Shown here piece by piece: positions 54,045 to 61,435 of a DNA stretch of 64,000 bases (position 1 is its first letter; each line of letters opens with the position of its first letter). Under the pieces are notes generated by a model. It was not told the origin of the DNA, ran no database searches, and saw only the letters and a program-made list of their open reading frames with translations. Position numbers and translations under genes: made by a program. This DNA is from UBA1240 sp045599185 (lineage in GTDB: Bacteria > Spirochaetota > Spirochaetia > Treponematales > Treponemataceae): positions 124,001-188,000 of the forward strand of contig JAZRVO010000029.1 in the NCBI GenBank assembly GCA_045599185.1, written 5' to 3'.

Positions 54045-54386
54045 CTACCACCTAGATGTAATTATAGTTTGTATGTACAAAATTGTCAAACTTTTATTAC
54101 TATATATAATGATAATTCTGTCTCCTATCCATTCTCCAAAAGCACTCCCCCCCCACGGATCTCGGAAGTTTACCGGGTCATTTACTACATAGCTGAACCA
54201 GTTCGAGCCGTCCCGGATCGGGTCTACGGTAGTGAACCGTCCGCTCGCAGGAGAATAGTCCCTGAACCCGTAATCGTACAAACCAGTGCCGCAATCAAAT
54301 ACTTTTCCGCAGTAGCCGAAGCTCAGGCCGCTTTCCAGGCTGCCCAGGTATGGCGAACCGAACGCATCATAGCTGTATACCGGGTC
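54045..54386 (-). pseudogene. RHS/YD-repeat core C-terminal remnant
   Basis: The open frame from 54386 reads a classic RHS-associated core: YDAFGSPYLGSLESG, GYCGKVFDCGTGLYDYGFRD, YSPASGRFTTVDPIRDGSNW and FSYVVNDPVNFRDPWG. An in-frame TGA precedes it, and the upstream gene end joins directly, so several kilobases of RHS repeats are missing. After DPWG only 33 unrelated hydrophobic codons remain, with no toxin domain. It is a fragment of a polymorphic toxin or wall-associated protein. Confidence 0.85.
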
Positions 54387-54400
54387 TCATTTTTTTGTCC

Positions 54401-55318
54401 TCAGCTACATTTATTAAAATTCATAGAAACTTCATTGAAGTTTTGAGGATTCCATATAATATCAATTTTATACTCATTATTTTTGTCATGTAAAATTAAC
54501 GGGTTTTCAAGGTTAGAGAAATGAAATTCTAAATCTTCAATATTTCCAGTTTCTAAAATTATTGATTCTTTATTAGCATTATAAATCGACAGAACTTCTT
54601 TTTCTAAATAATCTAAGAACCTTAACTGATTTATTGCGGTTAACATTCCTCGCAGAGATAATCCATTTAATGTAACTCCACCTCCAATAGGAGTAAACAT
54701 TTCTTTATCAATTTGTAGCATTGGAACAATATGATGTTTATGAAAATTTTCTCTTTCTTCATTTGTTATTTCACGACCTAACTCTAGACCTTCAATTTTA
54801 TGACTTTTTAAAAGTTCTGGAAAATTATCCTTTATTATTTCCATAAGTTTTATATCAGACCATTTTTCATGTTCATCTACAGTCAGAAAATATGCGACAT
54901 CATCTGTTAAAAAGCAGTATAAAATTTTTCCTGTTCTCTCAGCAAAAGGTTCGTCCTTTGAAGTTTCCTCTTTTCCTAAATGCAAATGCGTAATTCCAAA
55001 ATCATACAGCATGCTATCAGAAAAATGGGCATCGATTATTTTTTTACTTAAATAATTTGTAATTGTTTCTCCTTTTACGATTTTATTTTCAAGAACTTCC
55101 AAGTTTTTTTGCAGTTCTTTAGGACATGAAAAAGTTTTTGCTTTAAGAATCTTACGTGGTCTTGGTACAGGAATTCTTTCTATCAAATTATAAAATTCAG
55201 CGATGTAACTTACATCTTTTTCTTTCGAAGAGAATTTAAATCCGTCTGCTTTTAATCTTTGAACTTCGTTTTCTACACATTTATAGAAATCACCTCGCAA
55301 ATCCAATTTTAAACTCAC
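54401..55318 (-). CDS. Hypothetical protein (305 aa), accessory island
   Basis: A 305-residue soluble protein starting at GTG 55318 with AAGGAG 8 bases upstream. It is rich in K and E, AT-rich in codon use, and contains a distinctive middle block, YDFGITHLHLG, then TGKILYCFLTDDVAYFLTVD and HEKWSDIKLMEIIKDNFPEL (about residues 105-165). The aromatic/histidine block suggests a binding or nuclease-like fold, but I cannot name a family. Its GTG overlaps the stop of a truncated upstream frame (GTGA), so it was the second gene of a two-gene unit. Confidence 0.7.
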   Translation of the reverse strand: MSLKLDLRGDFYKCVENEVQRLKADGFKFSSKEKDVSYIAEFYNLIERIPVPRPRKILKAKTFSCPKELQKNLEVLENKIVKGETITNYLSKKIIDAHFSDSMLYDFGITHLHLGKEETSKDEPFAERTGKILYCFLTDDVAYFLTVDEHEKWSDIKLMEIIKDNFPELLKSHKIEGLELGREITNEERENFHKHHIVPMLQIDKEMFTPIGGGVTLNGLSLRGMLTAINQLRFLDYLEKEVLSIYNANKESIILETGNIEDLEFHFSNLENPLILHDKNNEYKIDIIWNPQNFNEVSMNFNKCS

Positions 55319-55461
55319 TTTTCAATCTCCTTTTTTACCATTCGTTTTGCATCTTCTAAAAGTGGTTTCTTTGTGCTGGAAGCTACGAATAAACAGCTTG
55401 AGACTTTACCTTTAGCAAGTAATTGGCTTACCCCCTGTTTTGCAGGGGGTATTTTTAGTTG
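55315..55461 (-). pseudogene. Truncated 3' end of an upstream partner gene
   Basis: A 48-codon frame without a start codon near its beginning reads GVSQLLAKGKVSSCLFVASS, then TKKPLLEDAKRMVKKEIEK, and stops at a TGA that overlaps the GTG of the 305-residue gene by four bases. The composition looks like a genuine protein C-terminus. The 5' part has been replaced by the 67-residue gene. A short hairpin (TACCCCCTG with CAGGGGGTA, 55429-55451) lies at the junction. Confidence 0.5.
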
Positions 55462-55658
55462 TTACCGTATTTTCTAACTAATTCGCCCAGAATAATTTCT
55501 GCTATAACATCGTTGTTAGATGATTTCTGAGTTGTTTCTGAATGACAATTATAGTGTACGGTTATCATACCTTTACTTTCGATGTAATACCCATTGTACA
55601 CTTTGCCATTAACTTCTGTAGAAATGTCGTAACGACCTGGAATGAAATAATTTTGCAT
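55455..55658 (-). CDS. Small hypothetical protein (67 aa)
   Basis: Start at ATG 55658 because a strong GGAGG lies 8 bases upstream; an earlier ATG at 55673 contains that ribosome site. The protein begins QNYFIPGRYDISTEVNGKVY and is of mixed polar composition, with no recognised domain. Its 3' end runs a few bases into the truncated partner gene. Confidence 0.5.
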   Translation of the reverse strand: MQNYFIPGRYDISTEVNGKVYNGYYIESKGMITVHYNCHSETTQKSSNNDVIAEIILGELVRKYGNN

Positions 55659-55799
55659 TTGTTTTACCTCCATGCAATTCTTCTATTTATGGGAGTTTCT
55701 CGTAAATAAAAGTTGATGTTAAATCATCTTGCATGGAAGTTTTTTCAGCAAAATTCTCTACTCCATTCTCTTTATCATTTTTCAATGCAACCGACAGGT

Positions 55800-56021
55800 T
55801 TATTCTTTTTCAAACTTATCTGCGATAAAATCTGCTGATTCTGCCCAAAGTGCATTTTCTGGTGTATGAAGAAGTATACAAGTCTTGCTTTTTGAAAACA
55901 GAAGACAGGCATCTTCAAATGAAATATTTTTACGCCTCGCAATTTCTCTTGTAACTTCAAGAACTGAAAGACAAATATTCATTGTTACGTCTTTTCCGTT
56001 ATATGTAAAAAGTTCAGGCAT
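55800..56021 (-). CDS. DUF3791-like small protein
   Basis: A 73-residue protein from ATG 56021 (TAGGAG just before), overlapping the preceding gene by 8 bases. The body NICLSVLEVTREIARRKNIS, then FEDACLLFSKSKTCILLH and ENALWAESADFIADKFE, has the layout of DUF3791 proteins, which accompany DUF3990 genes. The coupled position and small size suggest an antitoxin or partner of the upstream protein; that role is inference. Confidence 0.65.
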   Translation of the reverse strand: MPELFTYNGKDVTMNICLSVLEVTREIARRKNISFEDACLLFSKSKTCILLHTPENALWAESADFIADKFEKE

Positions 56022-56700
56022 AAACACTCCTATTGATTAAAACTAATTTTTCAATTGCTTTTTCTGTATGAAAAGAAACTTGATTGTTAACATCATTAAA
56101 TTTTAGTCTTTCTACGGCTTCATCTGCTGTTATTGTACCCAAAAGATAAAGTTGAACTGTTTGCATTGTGTTATCGTCTGCAACGGGACCAATTACAACA
56201 TCAAAATCATGCTGGATTCCGCCTTTAGATCGATTCAATTTTATGAACTCAAGCCATTCTTTGCTTAACGAATCAAAATGTTTTATTTTCAAATTCGCAG
56301 TTTCTTCAAAAACATATTTGTAAACATAATTATTAGAAGTACCGTTTCGCAACATCTGGCGATAGGCCCAGTCTTTCGCCTGTTTTTCAAGAACTGTCGT
56401 ATAAAATCCTTTTCCAAAGTCACGACGGTTCTGTGATTTTGATAAATCAATTTTTTCAAAAGAAAAATCTGAACCGTGATATAAAAACAGATTCTTGTTT
56501 TCAGAAATGATTTTTTCCACAAACTCAATCACACTTTCTAATGCAACCTGATGCAAATATTCGTGCTGAACAAGCATTTTTTCCATAATGTGACTGTTAT
56601 GAAAAAGTTCAATAGTTTCCTGATATGAGATTTTATGCTTTTCTGAATAACTTTCTGCTGACAAAATAAAAAGGAATTCAATATCAGATTGTTTGCCCAT
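56014..56700 (-). CDS. DUF3990 protein (ADP-ribosyltransferase-like) with N-terminal DUF3791-like segment
   Basis: A 228-residue protein. Residues about 3-60 (SDIEFLFILSAESYSEKHKI, then SYQETIELFHNSHIMEKM) resemble DUF3791. Residues about 70-215 are DUF3990: LFLYHGSDFSFEKIDLSKS, RRDFGKGFYTT, FDVVIGPVADDNTMQTVQLY. The H of YHGS and the Y of GFYTT fit the first two positions of an ART H-Y-x triad, so it may modify a target with ADP-ribose. GGAG lies 7 bases before the ATG. The fusion of both DUFs plus a second DUF3791-like gene behind it is suggestive of a toxin/antitoxin-like module. Confidence 0.75.
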   Translation of the reverse strand: MGKQSDIEFLFILSAESYSEKHKISYQETIELFHNSHIMEKMLVQHEYLHQVALESVIEFVEKIISENKNLFLYHGSDFSFEKIDLSKSQNRRDFGKGFYTTVLEKQAKDWAYRQMLRNGTSNNYVYKYVFEETANLKIKHFDSLSKEWLEFIKLNRSKGGIQHDFDVVIGPVADDNTMQTVQLYLLGTITADEAVERLKFNDVNNQVSFHTEKAIEKLVLINRSVYA

Positions 56701-56738
56701 ATTCTTACTCCATTTCCTTTATCATTTTTTCAATGAAT

Positions 56739-56878
56739 TCAATTTCTTTCTTTTATTGTATTCTCGATATAGTCTATTTCATCTTGTGTTAGTCCAATTA
56801 AATCATATAGCAGCTGTTTTAAGTCCAGGAGTTTTTTTTGGTGTCATCAAAGACTTCCAGCCATTCCAGCTTTAATTA
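56739..56878 (-). pseudogene. Severed C-terminal tail, methyltransferase-like, with frameshift
   Basis: Two frames joined across a run of eight A read LEWLEVFDDTKK and then LLDLKQLLYDLIGLTQDEID, ending IENTIKERN. The final block resembles the C-terminal tail (LVYxLYGLTEEEI) found on many N6-adenine DNA methyltransferases. No start or ribosome site fits. It lies directly before the DUF3990 gene. Confidence 0.5.
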
Positions 56879-56931
56879 AATTTTTTTTGAAAAACATCTC
56901 CTTATTATTATATCATTATAAATTTTTTATA

Positions 56932-57078
56932 TCATTTTGTAATATTTTCATACAGATATTCTTGTTTATCACGTTTTAAACACTTTTCATTGTATTTATT
57001 GGATATAATGTTTGGTAAAAGTCCAGCAAGAAAACCAATAACTAATGGAATTGCCCATTCTATCATTTTTATAATCAT
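56932..57078 (-). CDS. Small membrane protein ORF (48 aa)
   Basis: ATG 57078 overlaps the stop of the preceding methyltransferase-like tail as ATGA and has GGAAGGAAAC upstream. It encodes one hydrophobic helix (IEWAIPLVIGFLAGLLPNII) followed by a charged tail (YNEKCLKRDKQEYLYENITK). No family is recognised. Coupled translation and a normal membrane-helix pattern make it plausible. Confidence 0.4.
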   Translation of the reverse strand: MIIKMIEWAIPLVIGFLAGLLPNIISNKYNEKCLKRDKQEYLYENITK

Positions 57079-57158
57079 TTTCCGTTTCCTTCCACAACGG
57101 CGATTTCTTCCTCGGTCAGTCCGTAAAGCTGGTATACAAGGGAATTAATTTCTTTGTT
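57075..57158 (-). pseudogene. Severed C-terminal tail of an N6-adenine DNA methyltransferase-like gene
   Basis: The frame reads EINSLVYQLYGLTEEEIAVV, then EGNGK and a stop. This LVYxLYGLTEEEIxxVE tail is a common end of Eco57I/TaqI-type methyltransferase or restriction-modification proteins. An in-frame TAA precedes it, so only 27 codons survive, 42 bp after the helicase gene. Confidence 0.6.
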
Positions 57159-57200
57159 TTATATTTTATGATGTTTATTTTTCTATCATAGAAATCTATT

Positions 57201-59786
57201 TTATTGATCTACCTCTTCCTTTAATTCAATAAAGGTGTCTAACAAGTTACGAATTTGAGCTTCTTCATTACTACCCTTTGTACTTAAACGTAATAATGGA
57301 AGATTTATCAATTCAAAAATCTGATTTTTCTTTTTATCTCTTTCAGATTGCTTTGTTCCCTTCTTGTGATAGGTATACCCATCAACTTCAATTCCAAAGA
57401 GGATTTCCTTCGTAACTCTGTTGTAAATGATAAAATCTACATGAGACCAGCTTCTATTTGCATATTCCGAAAGTTCTTCAGGCAGTTCTCCAAGGAATTT
57501 CTTATTCACGACATCTTTCAATGGCATTTCAAACACAAAGCCAAATCTTGAATATCCAGGTTTTTCTAGAATTTTAGTGAGTAATGCGTTCATGGCATTT
57601 TCTGAATCAAACTTTGAGATTTTCTTGGATGACTTTAAGAACTGAAGTTTAGCCTCGTTTTCTCTTGTATAGAAAAAATCGAAAATAGAACTGACTTTGC
57701 TTTCTTCAATTTCAAAATTGTTGTATTGAATGTATTTCAACAAAGCCATTAAGTTTGAATTTTCAGGCTGCTTATTTCCAGATAAAACTATGGCAAGTTT
57801 TTTCTTGGCGCGGGAAATGGCAACATTCAACATATTTGAGTCATCTGCAAATTCAGTGATTTCATTATCAGTTGTTGAAATAATAATATTATCTTTTTCT
57901 CTACCCTGATATTTGTGAACTGTTGCTGCATCTATTCCGGGAAGGAAATACTTTATAGCACTAACCTGATTATTATACGGAGCAATAATTCCAAGACTGG
58001 CTTTATCTTCATTAGAATAATGAGAGAGGATTTCTTCCTTTATTACGTCTATCTGCCTTTGATTGTAATGGTCTTTACAGAAATTTCCTTTTGCAGTCTT
58101 AATGGCTACAAGCACATCTTTTTCGCCTCTGTCCTCAGTCATAATCAGAAGTTTTCCGCCATAAAACTGCTGGTTACAGAAATTAATGATTTTTGGGTGA
58201 CAGCGGTAGTGTTCACGAAGTAAAGTCTGTGGTGTATCAGGTAAAACCTGTTCAAGAGATGAAAGAAAACTGTTTATGTAATTGTAACCATTAGAAAGTC
58301 CTGTCTTATCAAACAATTCTTGAACAAATTTCTTTTTACTTTCTTCTATGACATTAGGAAGCTGCATTTTATCGCCAACAATTACAGCATTTTTTGCACA
58401 TGATAATGCTAAAGCCCCTGTTACGACATCAACCTGCGAAGCTTCATCCATAATCACATAATCGAAAAGGAAGTCCGTTCCCTGCCCTATTGTTGCTCTT
58501 GATGAAAATGTTGTGCTTAAAATAACTGGATACTCTGTAGAAAACGCCTTAGGATTTAAATAAATTTCTTTCAAATCATTAAACTGCTGTCTTGCAGGAT
58601 TTTTTAAATATCTATTAGCAATCTTTAAACGCAAAACTTTTAAACACTCATCATAAATATCAGAAGGATTAAAACCATTTACAATATTTTTCTTTTCAAC
58701 CAACTCGTTTTCGAGCTCTGTTTTTTTCAAAGGATAGTAAGTTGATTTTATTGTTTCGATTGCTTTTTCAGGATTAACAGTCCAGAACTTTCCTGAACCA
58801 ATTCCGTACTTTGTTTTTAATTTGAGTTTCTTAAAAAATCCAAGAGTTTCTTTTTCTGCATAAACAAATTGAATGTTTTGAAGTAACTCCATTAATTCAG
58901 AAGAAGACTTTCTAAGTAATTTCTTATTTTCATATATATTATGAGGTGTTGAATCAAAATATTTAGTTTCGATTTCAAGAGAAGCAAGTTCAGTTTTAAT
59001 TGTAGAAATGCGTTCGTTTACTTCAAAGAATCTTCCAAGCCTGTTTATTTCTTCATTCAATGAAGGTGAAAAATCAGACAGTTGAGATTTCCATTCATTT
59101 AGGCATTCAGGATAGAACTGCTGCTGATTTTTTAGAAATGTTTCAATATTCTGCCTTTTTCCGTGAGCAGCACAGATAAATCCAAGTCCATATTTTTCAG
59201 AAACAAGCTTTTCATAAACATTTGCAGTTGCATCATTGTTATTAGAAACAATGAGAACTGTTTTGTTGTTCATCAAAAGATTTGCAATGATATTCAGAAT
59301 TGTCTGGGTTTTACCAGTTCCCGGAGGTCCCTGAATGATACTAACCTGATTTTTCATTGCCGTACTTACAGCTTTGAACTGGCTGTTATTGCAACCGAAA
59401 GGAAATATAAGAGTAGACTTTCCCCTTTCTTTTTCAATCTTCCCTTTTTTGGGATTAAGATACCGAGCAAGAACAGAATGATCATTTATGAAGCGTGTTT
59501 TTTCCAAGTTCTTTACCAGCAGATTCTGCCCATCATCATTTTTAATATCACTGAATTGAGCCATTTGAAGCAAATAATCAAAAACTGTAGCTGATTGCTT
59601 GTCTTTAAGACAGTTTTTTATTACCTGAACGTTTTCTTTTTTATAATGAAAAGTACGCTGGTCGCCAGTAAAATTAATATTCCATAAACCTGTTGCATTG
59701 TCGTATGAGATATTTTCAATTTCTGTAGTTCTATCTCGCCTACCGTATTTGTCGGTAAGAAAGATTATGTAATCTGTCTTTTTCAT
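57201..59786 (-). CDS. Upf1-like SF1 helicase fused to DUF2726 nuclease-like domain
   Basis: An 861-residue protein. The N-terminus (about 1-130) is unassigned. The SF1B helicase core has motif I QGPPGTGKTQTILNIIAN (about 153), motif II MDEASQVDV, motif III GDKMQLPNV, LREHYRCHPKIINFCNQ, motif V VHKYQGREKDNIIIST and motif VI NVAISRAKKKL. The C-terminal domain (about 730-855) fits DUF2726, with HVDFIIYN, FGIEVDGYTYH and INLPLLRL, a PD-(D/E)XK/Vsr-like pattern. Such helicase-nuclease fusions are frequent in defence islands. It has its own strong promoter and AT-rich codons, unlike its chromosomal neighbours. Confidence 0.85.
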   Translation of the reverse strand: MKKTDYIIFLTDKYGRRDRTTEIENISYDNATGLWNINFTGDQRTFHYKKENVQVIKNCLKDKQSATVFDYLLQMAQFSDIKNDDGQNLLVKNLEKTRFINDHSVLARYLNPKKGKIEKERGKSTLIFPFGCNNSQFKAVSTAMKNQVSIIQGPPGTGKTQTILNIIANLLMNNKTVLIVSNNNDATANVYEKLVSEKYGLGFICAAHGKRQNIETFLKNQQQFYPECLNEWKSQLSDFSPSLNEEINRLGRFFEVNERISTIKTELASLEIETKYFDSTPHNIYENKKLLRKSSSELMELLQNIQFVYAEKETLGFFKKLKLKTKYGIGSGKFWTVNPEKAIETIKSTYYPLKKTELENELVEKKNIVNGFNPSDIYDECLKVLRLKIANRYLKNPARQQFNDLKEIYLNPKAFSTEYPVILSTTFSSRATIGQGTDFLFDYVIMDEASQVDVVTGALALSCAKNAVIVGDKMQLPNVIEESKKKFVQELFDKTGLSNGYNYINSFLSSLEQVLPDTPQTLLREHYRCHPKIINFCNQQFYGGKLLIMTEDRGEKDVLVAIKTAKGNFCKDHYNQRQIDVIKEEILSHYSNEDKASLGIIAPYNNQVSAIKYFLPGIDAATVHKYQGREKDNIIISTTDNEITEFADDSNMLNVAISRAKKKLAIVLSGNKQPENSNLMALLKYIQYNNFEIEESKVSSIFDFFYTRENEAKLQFLKSSKKISKFDSENAMNALLTKILEKPGYSRFGFVFEMPLKDVVNKKFLGELPEELSEYANRSWSHVDFIIYNRVTKEILFGIEVDGYTYHKKGTKQSERDKKKNQIFELINLPLLRLSTKGSNEEAQIRNLLDTFIELKEEVDQ

Positions 59787-59850
59787 AACTGCGCTTTTTT
59801 ATTTATTGAAAAGAATTTCAATTAAATTTTCCAATATCTATATTAGCCTT

Positions 59851-59878
59851 ATTATACTACGATACATTATCATATCAA
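59851..59878 (-). promoter_or_regulatory. Sigma-70 promoter of the helicase gene
   Basis: TTGATA (59878-59873), a 16-bp spacer and a perfect TATAAT (59856-59851) on the minus strand, about 65 bp before the helicase ATG. Confidence 0.7.
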
Positions 59879-60102
59879 TCAATGTGATATTATTTTCTAA
59901 TTTTAGTTCTTTCCTTTTTCAAATAAGGAAATATTATCTATTTATTTTGTGTATACAGATTCATGATTTTTTATTCTAATTTTTGCAATTCAAAACAGAC
60001 GATAACAATTTTATTCAAGTTATTGCAATTTTTATAACAACTGAATTTTCTTAAAAATCTTCAGCTAAAATCTGCATAGCATTTTTTTATAATTCCATTT
60101 AA

Positions 60103-60154
60103 CAGCCTTAAGATACTTTGTCTCAAGGCTTAAGATACTTTGTCTTAAGCCTTG
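60103..60154. repeat. Direct repeat plus palindrome (operator-like)
   Basis: CTTAAGATACTTTGTCT occurs at 60107-60123 and 60129-60145, a 22-bp period. The second copy is the centre of a perfect 12-bp inverted repeat, 60124-60135 with 60143-60154 (CAAGGCTTAAGA and its complement, 7-nt loop). The gene-free stretch 59887-60103 to its left is very AT-rich with no recognisable gene. Confidence 0.8.
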
Positions 60155-60185
60155 TCTTTATTTAATTAAATATACAGAATAAAAA

Positions 60186-60246
60186 TTATTAAACTTTAGT
60201 TAAATTTTACTTAACAATTAAACTAAAGTTTAATAAATTACTTAAC
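60186..60246. repeat. 16-bp perfect inverted repeat upstream of the XRE gene
   Basis: TTATTAAACTTTAGTT (60186-60201) is perfectly repeated in inverse orientation at 60221-60236, with 19 bp between. TTACTTAAC occurs directly at 60207-60215 and 60238-60246. It lies 78-138 bp before the repressor ATG and is a likely operator or attachment-type site. Confidence 0.8.
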
Positions 60247-60323
60247 GAAGGGACTGCTCCACCTTACAATACAGGAAGGATTCACAATCCTTTGATTATA
60301 TGCGTTAAAAACTGGAGAAACTG

Positions 60324-60662
60324 ATGACAGAAACGGAAGGTACTTTATTTGCAAGGAGGGTAAAACAATTAATGAAAGAAAACCGCTATTCACAAAAACA
60401 GATTTGTGAACTGTGCGGTATTTCGGAAGTAGCATTCAGCCGGTACATGACAACCAGCCGCCTGCCAAAAGCAGAAACACTTGCCAACATTGCAAACATT
60501 CTGCACACAACAAGCGACTACCTTACCGGCAATGATGCAAACTATGATTACGACCAGTTAAAAATTCTTCTGGCTTCAAGCAAGGATAATCTCAGCAGAA
60601 ACCAGAAAAAAGAACTGATGGATATTCTTATGAAAGAATATGAAGATGCTGAAAAAATTTAA
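60324..60662 (+). CDS. XRE-family transcriptional repressor
   Basis: A 112-residue DNA-binding protein. The helix-turn-helix (about residues 9-63) reads LFARRVKQLMKENRYSQKQI, then CELCGISEVAFSRYMTTSRL and NIANILHTTSDYLTG. A short helical C-terminus follows. CTGGAGAAACTG gives a good ribosome site. The ImmA-type protease gene follows after 15 bp, the arrangement of ImmR/ImmA regulators that control integrative elements or phage. The strong palindromes upstream are its probable operators. Confidence 0.9.
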   Translation: MTETEGTLFARRVKQLMKENRYSQKQICELCGISEVAFSRYMTTSRLPKAETLANIANILHTTSDYLTGNDANYDYDQLKILLASSKDNLSRNQKKELMDILMKEYEDAEKI

Positions 60663-60677
60663 CCGTAAGGAGGGTTA

Positions 60678-61199
60678 ATGGAAGAAACCGACAAGGAGTA
60701 TAAGATGCCGGCATGGCGCGTAAATGAAATTATTTATCAGGCTGTCAGGCTGCTTAATGACATGGAATATTACAAGGATGATTTTGACTACAGAAAAATG
60801 ATTATGAAGTACGGCATAAGGCTGAAAAAATATTCTGCTTTAAGCCCGGAATCGCTGGAAAAACTTCAGGCAATTTCAATAAGCATCTGGAAGGAAGGTC
60901 TATGTACCGTGTTTCCAAACGAAGAAACAAACCAGACATGCAGCCTTATTGCCTATAACGACAGCAAATCTGCCAGCGAAATTATGACCATTATCATGCA
61001 TGAGTTCGGTCATATATTCCTTAAGCATACTGAACAGTGCATAAATGCGGAAACGGAAGCCTTTTGCTTTGCTACCGCAATGGTTCTGCTTTTAACGCTG
61101 GAAAGTCAGTTTCATCTTGGGAAAAACGTTATTGAAAAAAAGGGCAAGAAGTTTTTTCTTAAAAACTTTGAAAAACAGCTTGTAAAACAAGCCTGCTGA
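60678..61199 (+). CDS. ImmA/IrrE-family metallo-endopeptidase
   Basis: A 173-residue zinc protease. The motif is MHEFGHIFLKH (about residues 114-124), followed by NAETEAFCFAT, which supplies the third ligand glutamate. Characterised ImmA proteins cleave the cognate XRE repressor after DNA damage. The ribosome site AAGGAGGG is near consensus, and the gene sits 15 bp behind the repressor. The substrate is presumably the upstream protein. Confidence 0.88.
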   Translation: MEETDKEYKMPAWRVNEIIYQAVRLLNDMEYYKDDFDYRKMIMKYGIRLKKYSALSPESLEKLQAISISIWKEGLCTVFPNEETNQTCSLIAYNDSKSASEIMTIIMHEFGHIFLKHTEQCINAETEAFCFATAMVLLLTLESQFHLGKNVIEKKGKKFFLKNFEKQLVKQAC

Positions 61200-61435
61200 C
61201 AGCGGCAATATGCAGAAACTGCAATTTCTATAAATTACATAAAAAAAGCACATTTTTGCAGATGCTGCAACACCTGCAAAATGCGCCTTCGGTCAAAGAT
61301 TCTTTCATGAAAATCTTCTAATGTTATTGGAAATGATTTTAATACATGATTGGTCTTTATGTAAAGGGTTATTGTAACGGCAATTATTCCGTTAACTTTA
61401 TTTACGGCGCAGATTGATGCGCCAAAGGACTTATT
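61200..61435 (+). other. Intergenic region with hairpins
   Basis: An imperfect inverted repeat of about 10 bp (CATTTTTGCAG with CTGCAAAATG, about 61250-61282) could end the XRE-ImmA transcript. A perfect hairpin (GGCGCA, 61406-61411, with TGCGCC, 61418-61423) lies just before the AAAGGAC ribosome site of the next gene and could affect its translation. Confidence 0.4.

Noticed and set aside
53859..54446. 195-codon plus-strand frame opposite brnT and the RHS remnant
   Set aside because: The minus strand has clear BrnT and RHS homology; this frame has none.
55429..55451. Intrinsic terminator for the 67-residue gene
   Set aside because: The stem is strong, but the T tract is on the plus strand where no gene reads in; kept only as a junction hairpin.
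60101..60250. CRISPR-like array
   Set aside because: Repeats are only two direct copies with inverted elements and no spacer regularity; no cas genes nearby.
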